DNA from: Novosphingobium capsulatum NBRC 12533
Lineage (GTDB): Bacteria; Pseudomonadota; Alphaproteobacteria; Sphingomonadales; Sphingomonadaceae
Assembly (NCBI RefSeq): GCF_001598375.1
Contig: NZ_BCYV01000005.1
Coordinates: 1-64,000 of the forward strand
DNA length: 64,000 nt
Direction of reading: 5' to 3'
Each line of letters opens with the position of its first letter. The first letter of the stretch is position 1. The notes below the pieces were generated by a model. The model searched no databases and was not told the DNA's origin. It saw nothing but the letters and a program-made list of their open reading frames with translations. Made by a program: the position numbers and the translations under genes. Positions 45,742-56,604 of the stretch are shown here, piece after piece.

Positions 45742-46314
45742 TCAGAGTGGGCGAACCAGAACTTCGGCCACGGCAATCCACGCCGGGCGATCGATCACCA
45801 GTTGCCGTTGGCCGGGCCCGGGCGGCAGCAACGCCACGCGGCCATCGCGATGGTCGATCATCCGGCCAAAGGCAAAGCGCCCGCCGGGCCGCGGCGCAAG
45901 CACATCGCGGTTGAGACCACGGCCGATCTCGGCGGCGTCGAGCCGGCGCAGCCATACCTGGTCACCCGCACGCCAATCACCCGCGCTGGCTTCCACAGAG
46001 AGCGCCATCAGCCCCTCGCGCCCCAGCAGCGTGTCGGGCAATTGCGCCAGGATCGGGGTTGGCACCGGTTCGGCGCCCACCGGGGTGAGGCGCGCCACGA
46101 CATGCGCCTGCGCGTCGTCTCCCGCGCGCACGAGCAGTTCGGGATCGATGCCCAGGGCGGCACCGATCCGGTTCATCCACTTGAGTGAAAGCGATCGGGT
46201 GCCGGTTTCCAGGCGGCCGATCGTTTGCGCCGTAGTGGCGGGATTACAGCGCGCGGCAACGTCGGCCAGCGTAAGCCCCTTTTGCCTGCGAATTTCGCGA
46301 ATTCTGTTGATCAT
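45742..46314 (-). CDS. XRE-family helix-turn-helix regulator
   Basis: The 190-residue protein has an N-terminal XRE helix-turn-helix (IREIRRQKGLTLADVAARCNPATTAQTIGRLETGTRSLSLKWMNRIGAAL, residues 5-54) and a C-terminal domain of about 120 residues rich in strands, somewhat like a LexA/S24 dimerisation fold but with no protease dyad that I can place. It is divergent from the Tat-exported peptidase with a 216-base gap containing a pair of direct repeats, a likely operator. No ribosome site is clear. Confidence 0.85.
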   Translation of the reverse strand: MINRIREIRRQKGLTLADVAARCNPATTAQTIGRLETGTRSLSLKWMNRIGAALGIDPELLVRAGDDAQAHVVARLTPVGAEPVPTPILAQLPDTLLGREGLMALSVEASAGDWRAGDQVWLRRLDAAEIGRGLNRDVLAPRPGGRFAFGRMIDHRDGRVALLPPGPGQRQLVIDRPAWIAVAEVLVRPL

Positions 46315-46416
46315 CGAGGATGGTCCACATCTACAGGCGTGAGGTGTTATGCTTTCTTACCCGTAATTTGGAGGGCAGGGCAAGCATCCTTGCACAATTG
46401 ATCGCGAGAACCGGCG

Positions 46417-46447
46417 TTGGTCGATTCATATCGTGATTTGGTCGATT
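46417..46447. promoter_or_regulatory. Direct repeats between XRE and DUF885 genes
   Basis: TTGGTCGATT occurs at 46417-46426 and 46438-46447, 21 bases apart start to start, two helical turns. The pair lies between two divergent genes, one of which encodes a DNA-binding protein. Binding is an inference. Confidence 0.4.
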
Positions 46448-46530
46448 GCCGTATCATTTTGATTGTCGCTGCACGGTGGCCGTGGCACCTCGTCTCACTT
46501 GAAACAAAAAGCCAGGGAGCGACCCTTTAG

Positions 46531-48357
46531 ATGATGCACGGTTTGGAACGACGCGCCTTCCTTTCGCTGGCTGGCGGCACCATGGCGGGTGGCCTGCTGG
46601 CTGGCATGCCGGGCTTGGCATTTGCCCAAGATACTGGCGACGCAGCATTTGTTTCCCTGCTCGATCGCATTTTCTGGTCCAGCCTGCTGATCGAGCCGGA
46701 ACGCGCGACCGGTCTTGGCCTCGATACCGGCGTGCGCGCCATGCTGCGCCACCGGCTCGACAGCGCCGGGCAGGGCGGCCGCGAAGCCAGCCTGGCGTTT
46801 TATCGCGATGCCCGCGCTGCGGTCGCCGGGTTCGATCCGGCCGGATTGAGCGCTGCCAACAAGCGCAATCGTGCCATCGTCCTGCATCGCCTGGGTGACC
46901 AGTTGAGCGGCGCTGCCTTTGATATCGATGATCCGCAAACGCCGTTCACTATCGATCAGCAGCGCGGCGCCTATTTCTCCGTGCCCGATTTCCTCGATAA
47001 CCAGCATCCGATCGAAAAGCTCGACGATGCCGAGGCCTATCTCGATCGCCTGGCCGCGTTCCCGGTCGTGCTCGATGATCAGACCGCTGAAGTGGCGCGC
47101 CAGGCCGGCTTGGGCCGCATTCCCCCGGCCTGGGCGATCGATCTGGCGCTGGGCCAGATGGGCAAGCTGCGCGGCGTGCCGGCTGGCGAAAGCGGGTTGG
47201 TCACCTCGCTGGTGCGGCGCGCCCGTGAAAAGGGCCTGGCCGGCGATTGGCAGGGCCGCGCCACGGCGATCGTCAAGGACAAGGTCTATCCCGCGCTCGA
47301 TCGCCAGATCGCGCTGCACCGCCGCCTGCGTGGCAAGTCGGCGCCCGGCGATGGCGTGTGGCGCCTCAAGCGTGGCGATGACATCTACGCCGCTGCGCTT
47401 GCCAGTGCCACCACCACGGCGCTGACGCCGGAACAGGTGCACAAGATGGGCCTGGAGCAGGTGGCCGATATCACCGGCCAGCTCGATACCGTGCTCAAGG
47501 CGGCCGGGCACGCTACCGGCACCGTGGGCGAGCGGCTGTCCGCGCTCAACCGCGCCAGCGACCAGCTCTATCCCGATACTGCGCAGGGCCGCACCGATCT
47601 GATCGCGGGGCTCAACAAGAGCGTGGCCGCGATGCGCGAAAAGCTGCCGCGCGCCTTTGCCGACATCCCCAACGATCCGCTGGTGATCCGCGCCGTGCCC
47701 ACCGATATCCAGGATGGTGCGCCCAACGGCTATTACAACAGCGCCCCGCTCGATGGCTCGCGGCCGGCGATCTATTGGATCAATCTCAAGTCGGTGAACG
47801 ACTGGCCCAAGTATACCTTGCCCTCGCTCACCTATCACGAAGGCATCCCCGGGCATCATCTCCAGGGTGGCTATGCCCAGGGTGGCGGTGAGCTGCCGTG
47901 GATTTTGCGCGATTACTTCATTTCCGCCTATGGCGAGGGCTGGGCGCTCTATGCCGAGCAGCTGGGTGACGAACTGGGCGGTTATAACGGCATCGAACGT
48001 GCCGGCTATCTCCAGTCGTTCCTGTTCCGCGCCGTGCGCCTGGTGGTCGACACCGGCATCCACCACTATCGCTGGAGCCGGGAAAAGGCGACGGCCTACA
48101 TGGTCGAGAAAACCGGCTTTACCCAAGCGCGCAGCCAGCGCGAGATCGAGCGTTATTGCACGATGATCGGCCAGGCCTGCAGCTACAAGATCGGCCACAC
48201 CGCGTGGGTCGCCAACCGCAAGAAGGCGCAGGCGGCGCTGGGCGACAAGTTCAGCCTGCCCTGGTTCCACGCCGTGCTCAAGGAAGGCTCGATGCCGCTC
48301 TCGATGCTCGAAGCGCGGATCGACGAGCGCATTGCGGAGCGTTTGCGCAGCGCCTGA
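46531..48357 (+). CDS. DUF885 family zinc peptidase-like protein, Tat-exported
   Basis: The 608-residue protein starts with a twin-arginine signal, ERRAFLSLAGG at residues 6-16, followed by a hydrophobic stretch ending LAFAQ. The body is the DUF885 fold; the metal site is YHEGIPGHHLQ with His436, Glu437 and His442-His443, a HExxxxHH pattern, and a downstream YGEGWALYAEQLGDELGGY supplies the next ligand glutamate. Family members are carboxypeptidase-like metal enzymes, few of them characterised. A folded, metal-loaded enzyme would fit Tat export. GGGAG lies 12 bases before the ATG. Confidence 0.93.
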   Translation: MMHGLERRAFLSLAGGTMAGGLLAGMPGLAFAQDTGDAAFVSLLDRIFWSSLLIEPERATGLGLDTGVRAMLRHRLDSAGQGGREASLAFYRDARAAVAGFDPAGLSAANKRNRAIVLHRLGDQLSGAAFDIDDPQTPFTIDQQRGAYFSVPDFLDNQHPIEKLDDAEAYLDRLAAFPVVLDDQTAEVARQAGLGRIPPAWAIDLALGQMGKLRGVPAGESGLVTSLVRRAREKGLAGDWQGRATAIVKDKVYPALDRQIALHRRLRGKSAPGDGVWRLKRGDDIYAAALASATTTALTPEQVHKMGLEQVADITGQLDTVLKAAGHATGTVGERLSALNRASDQLYPDTAQGRTDLIAGLNKSVAAMREKLPRAFADIPNDPLVIRAVPTDIQDGAPNGYYNSAPLDGSRPAIYWINLKSVNDWPKYTLPSLTYHEGIPGHHLQGGYAQGGGELPWILRDYFISAYGEGWALYAEQLGDELGGYNGIERAGYLQSFLFRAVRLVVDTGIHHYRWSREKATAYMVEKTGFTQARSQREIERYCTMIGQACSYKIGHTAWVANRKKAQAALGDKFSLPWFHAVLKEGSMPLSMLEARIDERIAERLRSA

Positions 48358-48362
48358 TCAAC

Positions 48363-48400
48363 ACGGGAGCCGGGTGGCCTTGTGGCCGCCCGGCTCCCGT
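48363..48400. terminator. Hairpin between convergent DUF885 and ABC-F genes
   Basis: ACGGGAGCCGGG pairs perfectly with CCCGGCTCCCGT and the stem continues through GGCC/GGCC to a TTGT loop, 17 bp in all. No long T-run follows on either strand, but the position between two converging genes suggests transcription arrest. Confidence 0.7.
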
Positions 48401-48411
48401 TGCCAGAACGT

Positions 48412-50205
<1,794 letters not shown>

Positions 50206-50312
50206 AAGCCCCTGCGCTTAGCGGCGGGCTGGCCACAGGTCCACCTGAACATGGCGAAACGGTGCTATTCACAACTTGTTCAATAGGATTGTTGCATGCA
50301 CAAGGCATGACG

Positions 50313-50615
50313 ATGCTCCGCCGCCTTCTCCTTGCTGCTGCCAGCGTGCTGGCCCTGGCTGCCGCCGCACCAGCGGCCAACGCCCAGATTCGCAACGAAC
50401 AGGACCGTGCCCGCCAGGATTTGGCAGCCGGCCATGTGCGCTCGCTGCGCGAGATCGAGGCGCGCGTATTGCCGATGATGCGCGGCGCCCAGTATCTCGG
50501 GCCTGAATACGATCCCCAGGCGCGGGCCTATCGCTTGAAATTTATTCGCGAGGGCCGGGTGGTGTTCGTCGATGTCGATGGCCGCACTGGCCAGGTCATG
50601 GGCGAATCGCGCTGA
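50313..50615 (+). CDS. PepSY-domain periplasmic protein
   Basis: The 100-residue protein has a signal peptide (LRRLLLAAASVLALAAAAPAANAQ) and a short PepSY-like domain: AGHVRSLREIEARVLPMMRGAQYLGPEYDPQARAYRLKFIREGRVVFVDVDGRTGQVMGE. Small PepSY proteins are often encoded beside two-component systems and may modulate the sensor in the periplasm. Here the response regulator and sensor kinase genes follow 145 bases later. ATG 50313 has AAGG seven bases upstream; ATG 50307 is an alternative. Confidence 0.88.
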   Translation: MLRRLLLAAASVLALAAAAPAANAQIRNEQDRARQDLAAGHVRSLREIEARVLPMMRGAQYLGPEYDPQARAYRLKFIREGRVVFVDVDGRTGQVMGESR

Positions 50616-50760
50616 TATCCCCCGCCGGTTACACGGCATGATGCGCCACGCGGGAACCGTTTCTTGACCGTTCAGGTTCCTGTCGCCATCTAACCTCCAT
50701 TCCAGCACGTTCGCGCCGCCCGTCCATCCGGGCAGCCGGCGCCAGAAGGGGCCAATTGCC

Positions 50761-51435
50761 ATGCGTATCCTGATCGTCGAGGACGAACCGACCCTGGGGC
50801 GGCAGCTCAAGTCCACGCTCGAGCAGAACGGCTATGCCGTGGACCTGTCGACCGATGGGGAAGACGGCCACTTCCTTGGTTCGACCGAAGACTATGACGC
50901 GGTGATCCTCGATCTGGGCCTGCCCGAAATCGACGGGCTCACCGTGCTGGGCATGTGGCGCAAGGAAGGCCGCAAGTTCCCCGTCCTCGTGCTCACCGCG
51001 CGTGACAGCTGGTCCGACAAGGTTGCCGGCCTCGATGCTGGCGCTGACGATTATCTCGCCAAGCCGTTCCAGACCGAAGAACTCATCGCCCGCCTGCGCG
51101 CGCTTATCCGCCGCGCCTCGGGCAATTCCTCGTCCGAACTGATCGCCGGCGATGTGCGCCTCGATACCCGCTCGGGCCGCGTCACCCTGCAGGGTGAGCC
51201 GGTCAAGCTGACGGCGCAGGAATACAAGCTGCTGTCCTATCTGCTCCACCACAAGGGCAAGGTGGTCAGCCGCACGGAATTGATCGAACACATCTATGAC
51301 CAGGATTTCGATCGCGATTCCAACACCATCGAAGTGTTCGTCACGCGCATTCGCAAGAAGCTGGGCGCCGATGTGATCACCACGATCCGGGGCCTGGGCT
51401 ACAGCCTCGACGATCCGGCGGCCGTGCGCGGATAA
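50761..51435 (+). CDS. OmpR/PhoP-type response regulator
   Basis: The 224-residue regulator has a receiver domain with the acidic pair Asp8/Glu9, phosphoacceptor Asp51 in LDLGLP, Thr79 and Lys101 in LAKPF, and a winged-helix C-terminal domain (LTAQEYKLLSYLLHHKGKVVSRTELIEHIY, and VFVTRIRKKLGADVITTIRGLGYSL). It resembles PhoP-type regulators. The sensor gene starts 10 bases after its stop, so the two are co-expressed. Confidence 0.96.
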   Translation: MRILIVEDEPTLGRQLKSTLEQNGYAVDLSTDGEDGHFLGSTEDYDAVILDLGLPEIDGLTVLGMWRKEGRKFPVLVLTARDSWSDKVAGLDAGADDYLAKPFQTEELIARLRALIRRASGNSSSELIAGDVRLDTRSGRVTLQGEPVKLTAQEYKLLSYLLHHKGKVVSRTELIEHIYDQDFDRDSNTIEVFVTRIRKKLGADVITTIRGLGYSLDDPAAVRG

Positions 51436-51445
51436 GGGCTGCGGC

Positions 51446-52876
51446 GTGAACCGGCTGGCCCGCCTCCTGCTGCGGCTGGGCTTCGGGCGCCACCGCGCCG
51501 AAGCCGCCGCTGCCACGGCAGGCGGGCGCCAGCACACCGGCTCGCTGTCGCGGCGCATGCTGCTGATCGCGTTTGCCTGGGTCACGGTGCTATTGCTGGG
51601 CGGCGGGCTGGCCCTTGATCGCACGCTGACCGGGCTGGTCACCCGCAATTTCGATGACCAGCTCAACTACATGCTCACTGCCATGGTCGCTTCGGCCGAA
51701 ATCGGGCCCGATGGGGAGGTGTTCTTCAACCGCACCCTGGGCGACCAGCGCTTTCTCGAACCCAATAGCGGCCTCTATTGGCAGATTTCGGGGCAGGGGC
51801 ATGACGATTTCCCCTCCCGCTCGCTGTGGGACCGGACGCTGAAGCTGCGCGCCGATCACGTCGACACCGCGCCGCACATCTACGATTCCAACCAGTTTGG
51901 CGATAATGAGCGGCTGCGCATGATCGAGCGTTCGGTCATCCTGCCCGGCAGCAATACGCTATGGCAGTTTTCCGTGGCGGCCAGCCGTGGCGAGCTTGAT
52001 GCGCAGATCACCCGTATCCGCGCGATCCTGGTCTGGTCATTCCTGGTGCTGGGCATGGGTCTGTTCATCATGGCCGGCCTGCAGACCTTCTATGGCCTTG
52101 GCCCGTTGCGCCGCGTGCGCCGCGCGATTGCCGCCATGCGCGAAGGCGGCGCATCGCGCGTGAACGAGCCGCTGCCCCTGGAAGTCCAGCCGCTGGTCGA
52201 GGAAATCAACCTGCTGCTGGCCCATTCCGAAAAGCAGGCAGAAGAGGCGCGCACCCATGCCGGCAACCTGGCCCATGCGCTGAAAACGCCGCTGACCGTG
52301 GTGATGAACGCAGCGACTGCCCACGCGCCCGACCTGTCCGATACTGTAATCCGCGAGGCCGCAGTAATGCGCCGCCAGGTCGATCACCACCTCGCCCGCG
52401 CCCGCGCCGTCGGCCGCCGCGCCACCGGCCTGTCGCGCGCCACGGTGTGGGAAAGCGCCGATGCCGTGGTGCGCGCCGTCACGCGGCTCTATGCTGACGT
52501 GCGCTTTGACCTGGATGGCAACCGTGAGGCGGGCGTGGCGATCGAGCGGCAGGATCTTGATGAAATCCTGGGCAACCTGATTGAAAATGCGGCCAAATAT
52601 GGCGGCGGATCGGTGTTCATCACCATCGACGCCGTGCCCACCGATCCGCGCTTTTGCGATATCTGGGTGGAAGACGACGGCATGGGCATACCCGAGGCGG
52701 AGCGGGAGCGGATTTTCGACCGTGGCGCCCGGCTCGATACCGGCAAGCCGGGCACGGGTCTCGGCCTCGCCATCGTGCGCGACGTGGCCGAACTCTATGG
52801 CGGCGCGGTCACGCTGGGTGAAAGCGAAGACCTGGGCGGTCTGCTAACGACCCTCAGATTGCCCCGCGCCAAATAA
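51446..52876 (+). CDS. PhoQ-like sensor histidine kinase
   Basis: The 476-residue kinase has TM1 (about 37-58), a periplasmic domain of about 125 residues, TM2 (about 191-215), a short HAMP-like linker, and the kinase core. The phosphoacceptor is His277 in AHALKTPLTVVMNAA, followed by NLIENAAKYGGG, VEDDGMGIPEAER and GTGLGLAIVRDVAELYGG. The HALKTPL box is as in the PhoQ group. The signal is unknown; the upstream PepSY protein could be an accessory. The start is GTG with AAGGG upstream. A family B repeat follows its stop at once. Confidence 0.95.
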   Translation: MNRLARLLLRLGFGRHRAEAAAATAGGRQHTGSLSRRMLLIAFAWVTVLLLGGGLALDRTLTGLVTRNFDDQLNYMLTAMVASAEIGPDGEVFFNRTLGDQRFLEPNSGLYWQISGQGHDDFPSRSLWDRTLKLRADHVDTAPHIYDSNQFGDNERLRMIERSVILPGSNTLWQFSVAASRGELDAQITRIRAILVWSFLVLGMGLFIMAGLQTFYGLGPLRRVRRAIAAMREGGASRVNEPLPLEVQPLVEEINLLLAHSEKQAEEARTHAGNLAHALKTPLTVVMNAATAHAPDLSDTVIREAAVMRRQVDHHLARARAVGRRATGLSRATVWESADAVVRAVTRLYADVRFDLDGNREAGVAIERQDLDEILGNLIENAAKYGGGSVFITIDAVPTDPRFCDIWVEDDGMGIPEAERERIFDRGARLDTGKPGTGLGLAIVRDVAELYGGAVTLGESEDLGGLLTTLRLPRAK

Positions 52877-52880
52877 AAGA

Positions 52881-52939
52881 TCCTCCCTCCGCAAAGCGGG
52901 GGGAGGGGGACCGCCGGCGAAGCCGGTGGTGGAGGGGGG
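52881..52939. repeat. Family B hairpin repeat, left half
   Basis: This matches the left half of the 36099-36221 element: TCCTCCCTCCGCAAAGCGGG, a GGGAGGGGGACC run and CCGCCGGCGAAGCCGGTGG. It lies between the converging kinase and xerC genes, five bases after the kinase stop. Confidence 0.88.
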
Positions 52940-52951
52940 TGCTGTGCCGCG

Positions 52952-53851
52952 CTACTCCCCCCGCTCGCGCGGATGGGCATTGCGATAGGCATCGAGCAGC
53001 GTGGCGGCATCCACCCGCGTATATATCTGCGTCGACGACAGGCTGGCATGGCCCAATAGTTCCTGCAGGCTGCGCAAGTCGGCCCCGGCGCCCAGCAGGT
53101 GCGTGGCAAAGCTGTGGCGCAGGGCATGGGGCGTGGCCGTGGCCGGCAGGCCCAGCGCCACACGGGCGCGGGCCATGGCGCGCTGAACCAGGCCGGGCGA
53201 GAGCGGCCCGCCCTTGGCACCGCGAAACAGCGCGGCGTCGCGCTCCAGCGGCCAGGGCACCTGCGCGGCATAGTCGGCCACCGCCTGGCGCACCGCCGGC
53301 AACAGCGCGATCACCCGCTGGCGTCCGCCCTTGCCGGTCACCACCAGCCGTTCGCCCAGCGGCAGCACGCTGGCGGGCAGGGCCAGTGCTTCGGCAATGC
53401 GCAGGCCGGCGCCATAGAGCAGCAGCAGCACGGCGCGGTCGCGCGCGGCGATCCAGGGCGCGGCCTCGTCGGAAACCATCTCGGCCAGGGCCACGGCATC
53501 GTCCGGCGAAATCGGGCGGGGCAGGCCCTTCTTCACGCGCGGCCCACGCAGGCGCGGCGCCACGGCATCGGGCAGGCCCGCTTGCGCACGGGCAAAGGCC
53601 AGGAACGCCTTGAGCGCGGAAAGCTCGCGCGCGGCAGAGGTATTGACCAGGCCTTCCGCGCGCCGCTCGGCCAGATGCTGGCGCAGGCGCGGGGCGTCGA
53701 GCCGGGCCAGGCTGGCCCAGTCCTGCCCGGCGGGCAGAGCATCGAGCAGGCGTTGCGCGGTCTTGTGATAGGCGCGCACGGTATGGGGCGATCGGCGCAG
53801 CGACAGCGCCAGGTGATCATGCCAAGCCATCAGCAGCTCTGCCCGGTCCAT
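52952..53851 (-). CDS. xerC: Tyrosine recombinase XerC
   Basis: The 299-residue recombinase resolves chromosome dimers at dif together with XerD. The catalytic residues are all seen: Arg151 in YGAGLRIAEAL, Lys174 in GKGGRQR, His242 and Arg245 in HALRHSFATHLLGAG, His268 in LLGHASLSSTQIY and the nucleophile Tyr277. An N-terminal SAM-like domain (LSLRRSPHTVRAYHKTAQRLLDAL) precedes it. The setting among housekeeping genes (hemW upstream by 12 bases) argues for chromosomal XerC, not a mobile-element integrase. Confidence 0.95.
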   Translation of the reverse strand: MDRAELLMAWHDHLALSLRRSPHTVRAYHKTAQRLLDALPAGQDWASLARLDAPRLRQHLAERRAEGLVNTSAARELSALKAFLAFARAQAGLPDAVAPRLRGPRVKKGLPRPISPDDAVALAEMVSDEAAPWIAARDRAVLLLLYGAGLRIAEALALPASVLPLGERLVVTGKGGRQRVIALLPAVRQAVADYAAQVPWPLERDAALFRGAKGGPLSPGLVQRAMARARVALGLPATATPHALRHSFATHLLGAGADLRSLQELLGHASLSSTQIYTRVDAATLLDAYRNAHPRERGE

Positions 53852-53863
53852 GCCGCTTTTCCC

Positions 53864-55015
53864 TCAGCCCACCAGTTCGGCCGGCACCAGCTCGGCCAGC
53901 AGCGCATCGAGGAGCGGCATGCCCGCTTCGGTCACCACCAGCCGCGTGCCGTCTTGGCGCAGCAACCCGCCGCGCGCATGGAACGCGCGCTTGGCCGGGT
54001 CGATCAGCGCGCTTTCCGCCAGGCCAAAGCGGCGAGAAAGCGCGGCGACATCCACCCCTTCGTCAAGACGCAGGCCCATCAGCAGCGCTTCGCTGGCCTG
54101 TTCGGTCCGGCCCAGGGCGCGCTCGTCCACCAGGCCGTGGCCTTGCTCAGCCACTGCGCGCAGATAGTTTTCCGGCTTGCGGTGCCGGACCGTGGCGGTG
54201 TCGAGCCGGCGGCCATGCGCGCCCGGCCCGATCCCGGCATAATCGCCATAGCGCCAGTACGTCAGGTTGTGGCGGCTTTCCTCGCCGGGGCGAGCGTGGT
54301 TGCTGATTTCGTAGGCGGGCAAGCCGGCCGCGGTCATGCGTTCGCGGGTCAGCGCAAACAGGTCGGCCGCGCCATCATCGTCGAGCGGGGTAAAGCGCCC
54401 TTCGCGCACCAGCGTGGCAAAGCGCGTGCCCGGTTCGATCGTCAGCTGATAGAGCGACATATGCCCGGTGCCCAATGCCAGCGCCCGCGCCAGTTCGGCG
54501 TCCCACGTCTCAGGCGTGTGGCCGGGGCGGGCATAGATCAGGTCAAACGTCACGCGGGCAAAATGCCGCTGCGCCACGTCCAGCGCCGCCATCCCCTCAG
54601 CTGCATCATGCAGGCGGCCGAGGAAATGCAGCGTCTCGTCATCCAGTGCCTGGAGGCCCAGCGACACGCGGTTTATCCCCGCATTTGCCAGCGCGGCAAA
54701 ATTGGCTGCTTCGACCGACGATGGATTGGCCTCCAGCGTGATCTCGATATCGCTGGCCAGGCGCCAGTGCTGCCCCGCCGCTTCGATCAGCCGCGACACC
54801 AGCGCCGGCGGCATCAGCGAGGGCGTGCCACCGCCAAAGAAGATCGACGTGAGTTCCCGCCCGGGCAGCAGCGCCGCCTCGTGCGCCATGTCGGCCAGAA
54901 GCGCGCTTTCCCACGCCGCCATGTCCGTCTTGGCGCGCACATGGCTGTTGAAGTCGCAATAGGGACACTTTGCGAGACAGAACGGCCAGTGGATATAGAG
55001 CGCGAGGGGGGGCAT
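53864..55015 (-). CDS. hemW: Radical SAM heme chaperone HemW
   Basis: The 383-residue protein has the radical SAM cluster motif CLAKCPYCDF (Cys13, Cys17, Cys20) near the N-terminus; phenylalanine after it, in place of the extra cysteine of HemN, points to the heme chaperone HemW. FFGGGTPSLMPP, TLEANPSS, NRVSLGLQALDD and YEISNHARPGEESRHNLTYWRYGDYAGIGPGAHGR are standard. It binds and transfers heme and is not a coproporphyrinogen oxidase. It is in line with rdgB upstream and xerC downstream. Confidence 0.95.
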   Translation of the reverse strand: MPPLALYIHWPFCLAKCPYCDFNSHVRAKTDMAAWESALLADMAHEAALLPGRELTSIFFGGGTPSLMPPALVSRLIEAAGQHWRLASDIEITLEANPSSVEAANFAALANAGINRVSLGLQALDDETLHFLGRLHDAAEGMAALDVAQRHFARVTFDLIYARPGHTPETWDAELARALALGTGHMSLYQLTIEPGTRFATLVREGRFTPLDDDGAADLFALTRERMTAAGLPAYEISNHARPGEESRHNLTYWRYGDYAGIGPGAHGRRLDTATVRHRKPENYLRAVAEQGHGLVDERALGRTEQASEALLMGLRLDEGVDVAALSRRFGLAESALIDPAKRAFHARGGLLRQDGTRLVVTEAGMPLLDALLAELVPAELVG

Positions 55016-55050
55016 TTGTTCTCCGGTTCGGGGTGTTGCGTAAGGTCTCT

Positions 55051-55099
55051 CACCACCCCCCGACCCCCTCCTCTGAAGAGGAGGGGGTCGGGGGTGGTG
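55051..55099. repeat. Family A repeat, copy 3: collapsed single hairpin
   Basis: Here the outer arms (CACCACCCCCC and GGGGGTGGTG) close directly over one inner hairpin (GACCCCCTCCTCT-GA-AGAGGAGGGGGTC), giving a nearly perfect palindrome of 49 bases. It looks like a double-hairpin copy that lost the middle by recombination. It lies between rdgB and hemW on the minus strand. Confidence 0.92.
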
Positions 55100-55126
55100 G
55101 CAGTTCCTGCGCTAACCCAGCCCCTT

Positions 55127-55756
55127 CTACCCCGCGAACTGCGCGGCGACCAGCTTGGCAAAGGCATCGGCGCGATGGCTGATGGCGTGCTTTTCGGCCG
55201 GATCGAGTTCGGCAAAGGTGCGCGTATCGCCCACCGGCACGAACACCGGGTCATAGCCAAAGCCCAGCGTGCCGCGCGGCGGCCAGGTCAGTGTGCCATC
55301 GGCCCGCCCTTCATAGCTGACCGCTTCGCCATCGGGCCAGGCAATCGCCAGAACGCAGGAAAACCAGCAGTCGCGCGGGGCATCCGGGCCCAGCTCGGCC
55401 AGCTTGCCCTCAACCTTGCCCATCGCCATGTACCAGTCGCGGCCGGGCCCACCTTCAAAGGGCGCCGCTTCCGCCCAATCGGCGGTATAGACGCCGGGCG
55501 CGCCGCCCAGCGCGGCCACCGAAAGGCCGGAATCGTCAGACAGCGCCGGCAGGTTGGCGGCGCGCGCCGCTGCATGCGCCTTGATCAGCGCATTTTCCAC
55601 AAAGGTCGTGCCGGTTTCTGCCGGTTCGGGCAGGCCAAGCTCGCCCGCCGACAGGCATTCCAGGCCATAGGGGGCCAGCAGCGCCTGGATTTCGCGCAGC
55701 TTGCCCTTGTTGTGCGTGGCAATGACCAGCTTGCCGGGGGCGAGCGTGCGGCTCAC
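55127..55756 (-). CDS. rdgB: XTP/dITP diphosphatase (RdgB/HAM1)
   Basis: The 209-residue enzyme removes non-canonical purine nucleotides such as dITP and XTP. The family blocks are [54 protein letters not shown] and [10 protein letters not shown], then [16 protein letters not shown]. The start is GTG at 55756 and overlaps the rph stop by four bases, so translation is coupled. A long palindromic repeat follows, before hemW. Confidence 0.96.
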   Translation of the reverse strand: MSRTLAPGKLVIATHNKGKLREIQALLAPYGLECLSAGELGLPEPAETGTTFVENALIKAHAAARAANLPALSDDSGLSVAALGGAPGVYTADWAEAAPFEGGPGRDWYMAMGKVEGKLAELGPDAPRDCWFSCVLAIAWPDGEAVSYEGRADGTLTWPPRGTLGFGYDPVFVPVGDTRTFAELDPAEKHAISHRADAFAKLVAAQFAG

Positions 55757-56469
55757 CGCGCCACGGCCTGTTCCTGCGCGGCGAAGATGTCGGTGCAGCC
55801 CAGGCGCGCCAGCCGCAGCAGGCGCAGCAGCGCTTCCTCGTCATAGGTCGCGCCTTCGGCGGTCGCCTGCACTTCGGCGATGTGGCCGCCTTCGATCAGC
55901 ACGAAGTTGGCATCGGCATCGGCCGAGCTGTCTTCGATGTAATCGAGATCGAGCACCGGGGTGCCCTTGACGATTCCGCACGAAATCGCCGCGACTTTGC
56001 GGGTCAGCGGATCGTCCTGGATCGCACCGGCGTCCATCAGCTTCTGCACCGCCAGGCGCAGGGCAACCCATGCGCCCGAGATCGAGGCGGTGCGGGTGCC
56101 GCCATCGGCCTGGATCACGTCGCAATCCAGTGTGATCTGGCGTTCGCCCAGTTTCTTGAGATCGGTCACGGCGCGCAAGGACCGCCCGATCAGGCGCTGG
56201 ATTTCCTGGGTGCGGCCCGATTGCTTGCCCTTGGCCGCCTCGCGGCTGCCGCGGGTGTGGGTGGCGCGGGGCAGCATCGAATATTCTGCCGTCACCCAGC
56301 CTTCACCCTTGCCGCGCATGAACGGCGGCACGCGCTCTTCCACCGAGGCCGTCACCAGCACCTTGGTGTCGCCAAAGCCGATGAGGACCGAGCCCTCGGC
56401 ATGCTTGGTGAAGTTGGTCTCGATGGTGATCGCCCGCATCTGATCGGCGGCGCGGCCGGAAGGACGCAT
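55753..56469 (-). CDS. rph: Ribonuclease PH
   Basis: The 238-residue phosphorolytic exoribonuclease trims tRNA 3' ends. It has the length of the E. coli enzyme and the signatures [84 protein letters not shown], and [30 protein letters not shown] 56469 has AAGGAAA upstream. It is divergent from hrcA, an order conserved in alphaproteobacteria. Confidence 0.97.
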   Translation of the reverse strand: MRPSGRAADQMRAITIETNFTKHAEGSVLIGFGDTKVLVTASVEERVPPFMRGKGEGWVTAEYSMLPRATHTRGSREAAKGKQSGRTQEIQRLIGRSLRAVTDLKKLGERQITLDCDVIQADGGTRTASISGAWVALRLAVQKLMDAGAIQDDPLTRKVAAISCGIVKGTPVLDLDYIEDSSADADANFVLIEGGHIAEVQATAEGATYDEEALLRLLRLARLGCTDIFAAQEQAVAR

Positions 56470-56604
56470 GTTGAGGTTTCCTTGCAAGGGTGGGTGCCAG
56501 AATTGCGCGCTGCCTTGGCCGATTGCGTGATGGCCCGCAAGCAATTCCGCGCGGCAAGCAATTCCCTTGAGCCTTGGGCCAAGGCTTCTACATATGGCAC
56601 TGGT

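Noticed and set aside
52952..53851. Tyrosine recombinase as a phage or island integrase
   Set aside because: It lies in a conserved housekeeping cluster with hemW, rdgB and rph, has XerC length and residues, and no tRNA attachment site or cargo genes are adjacent.
56470..56604. CIRCE element before hrcA
   Set aside because: No TTAGCACTC/GAGTGCTAA pair is found between rph and hrcA, nor upstream of dnaK.
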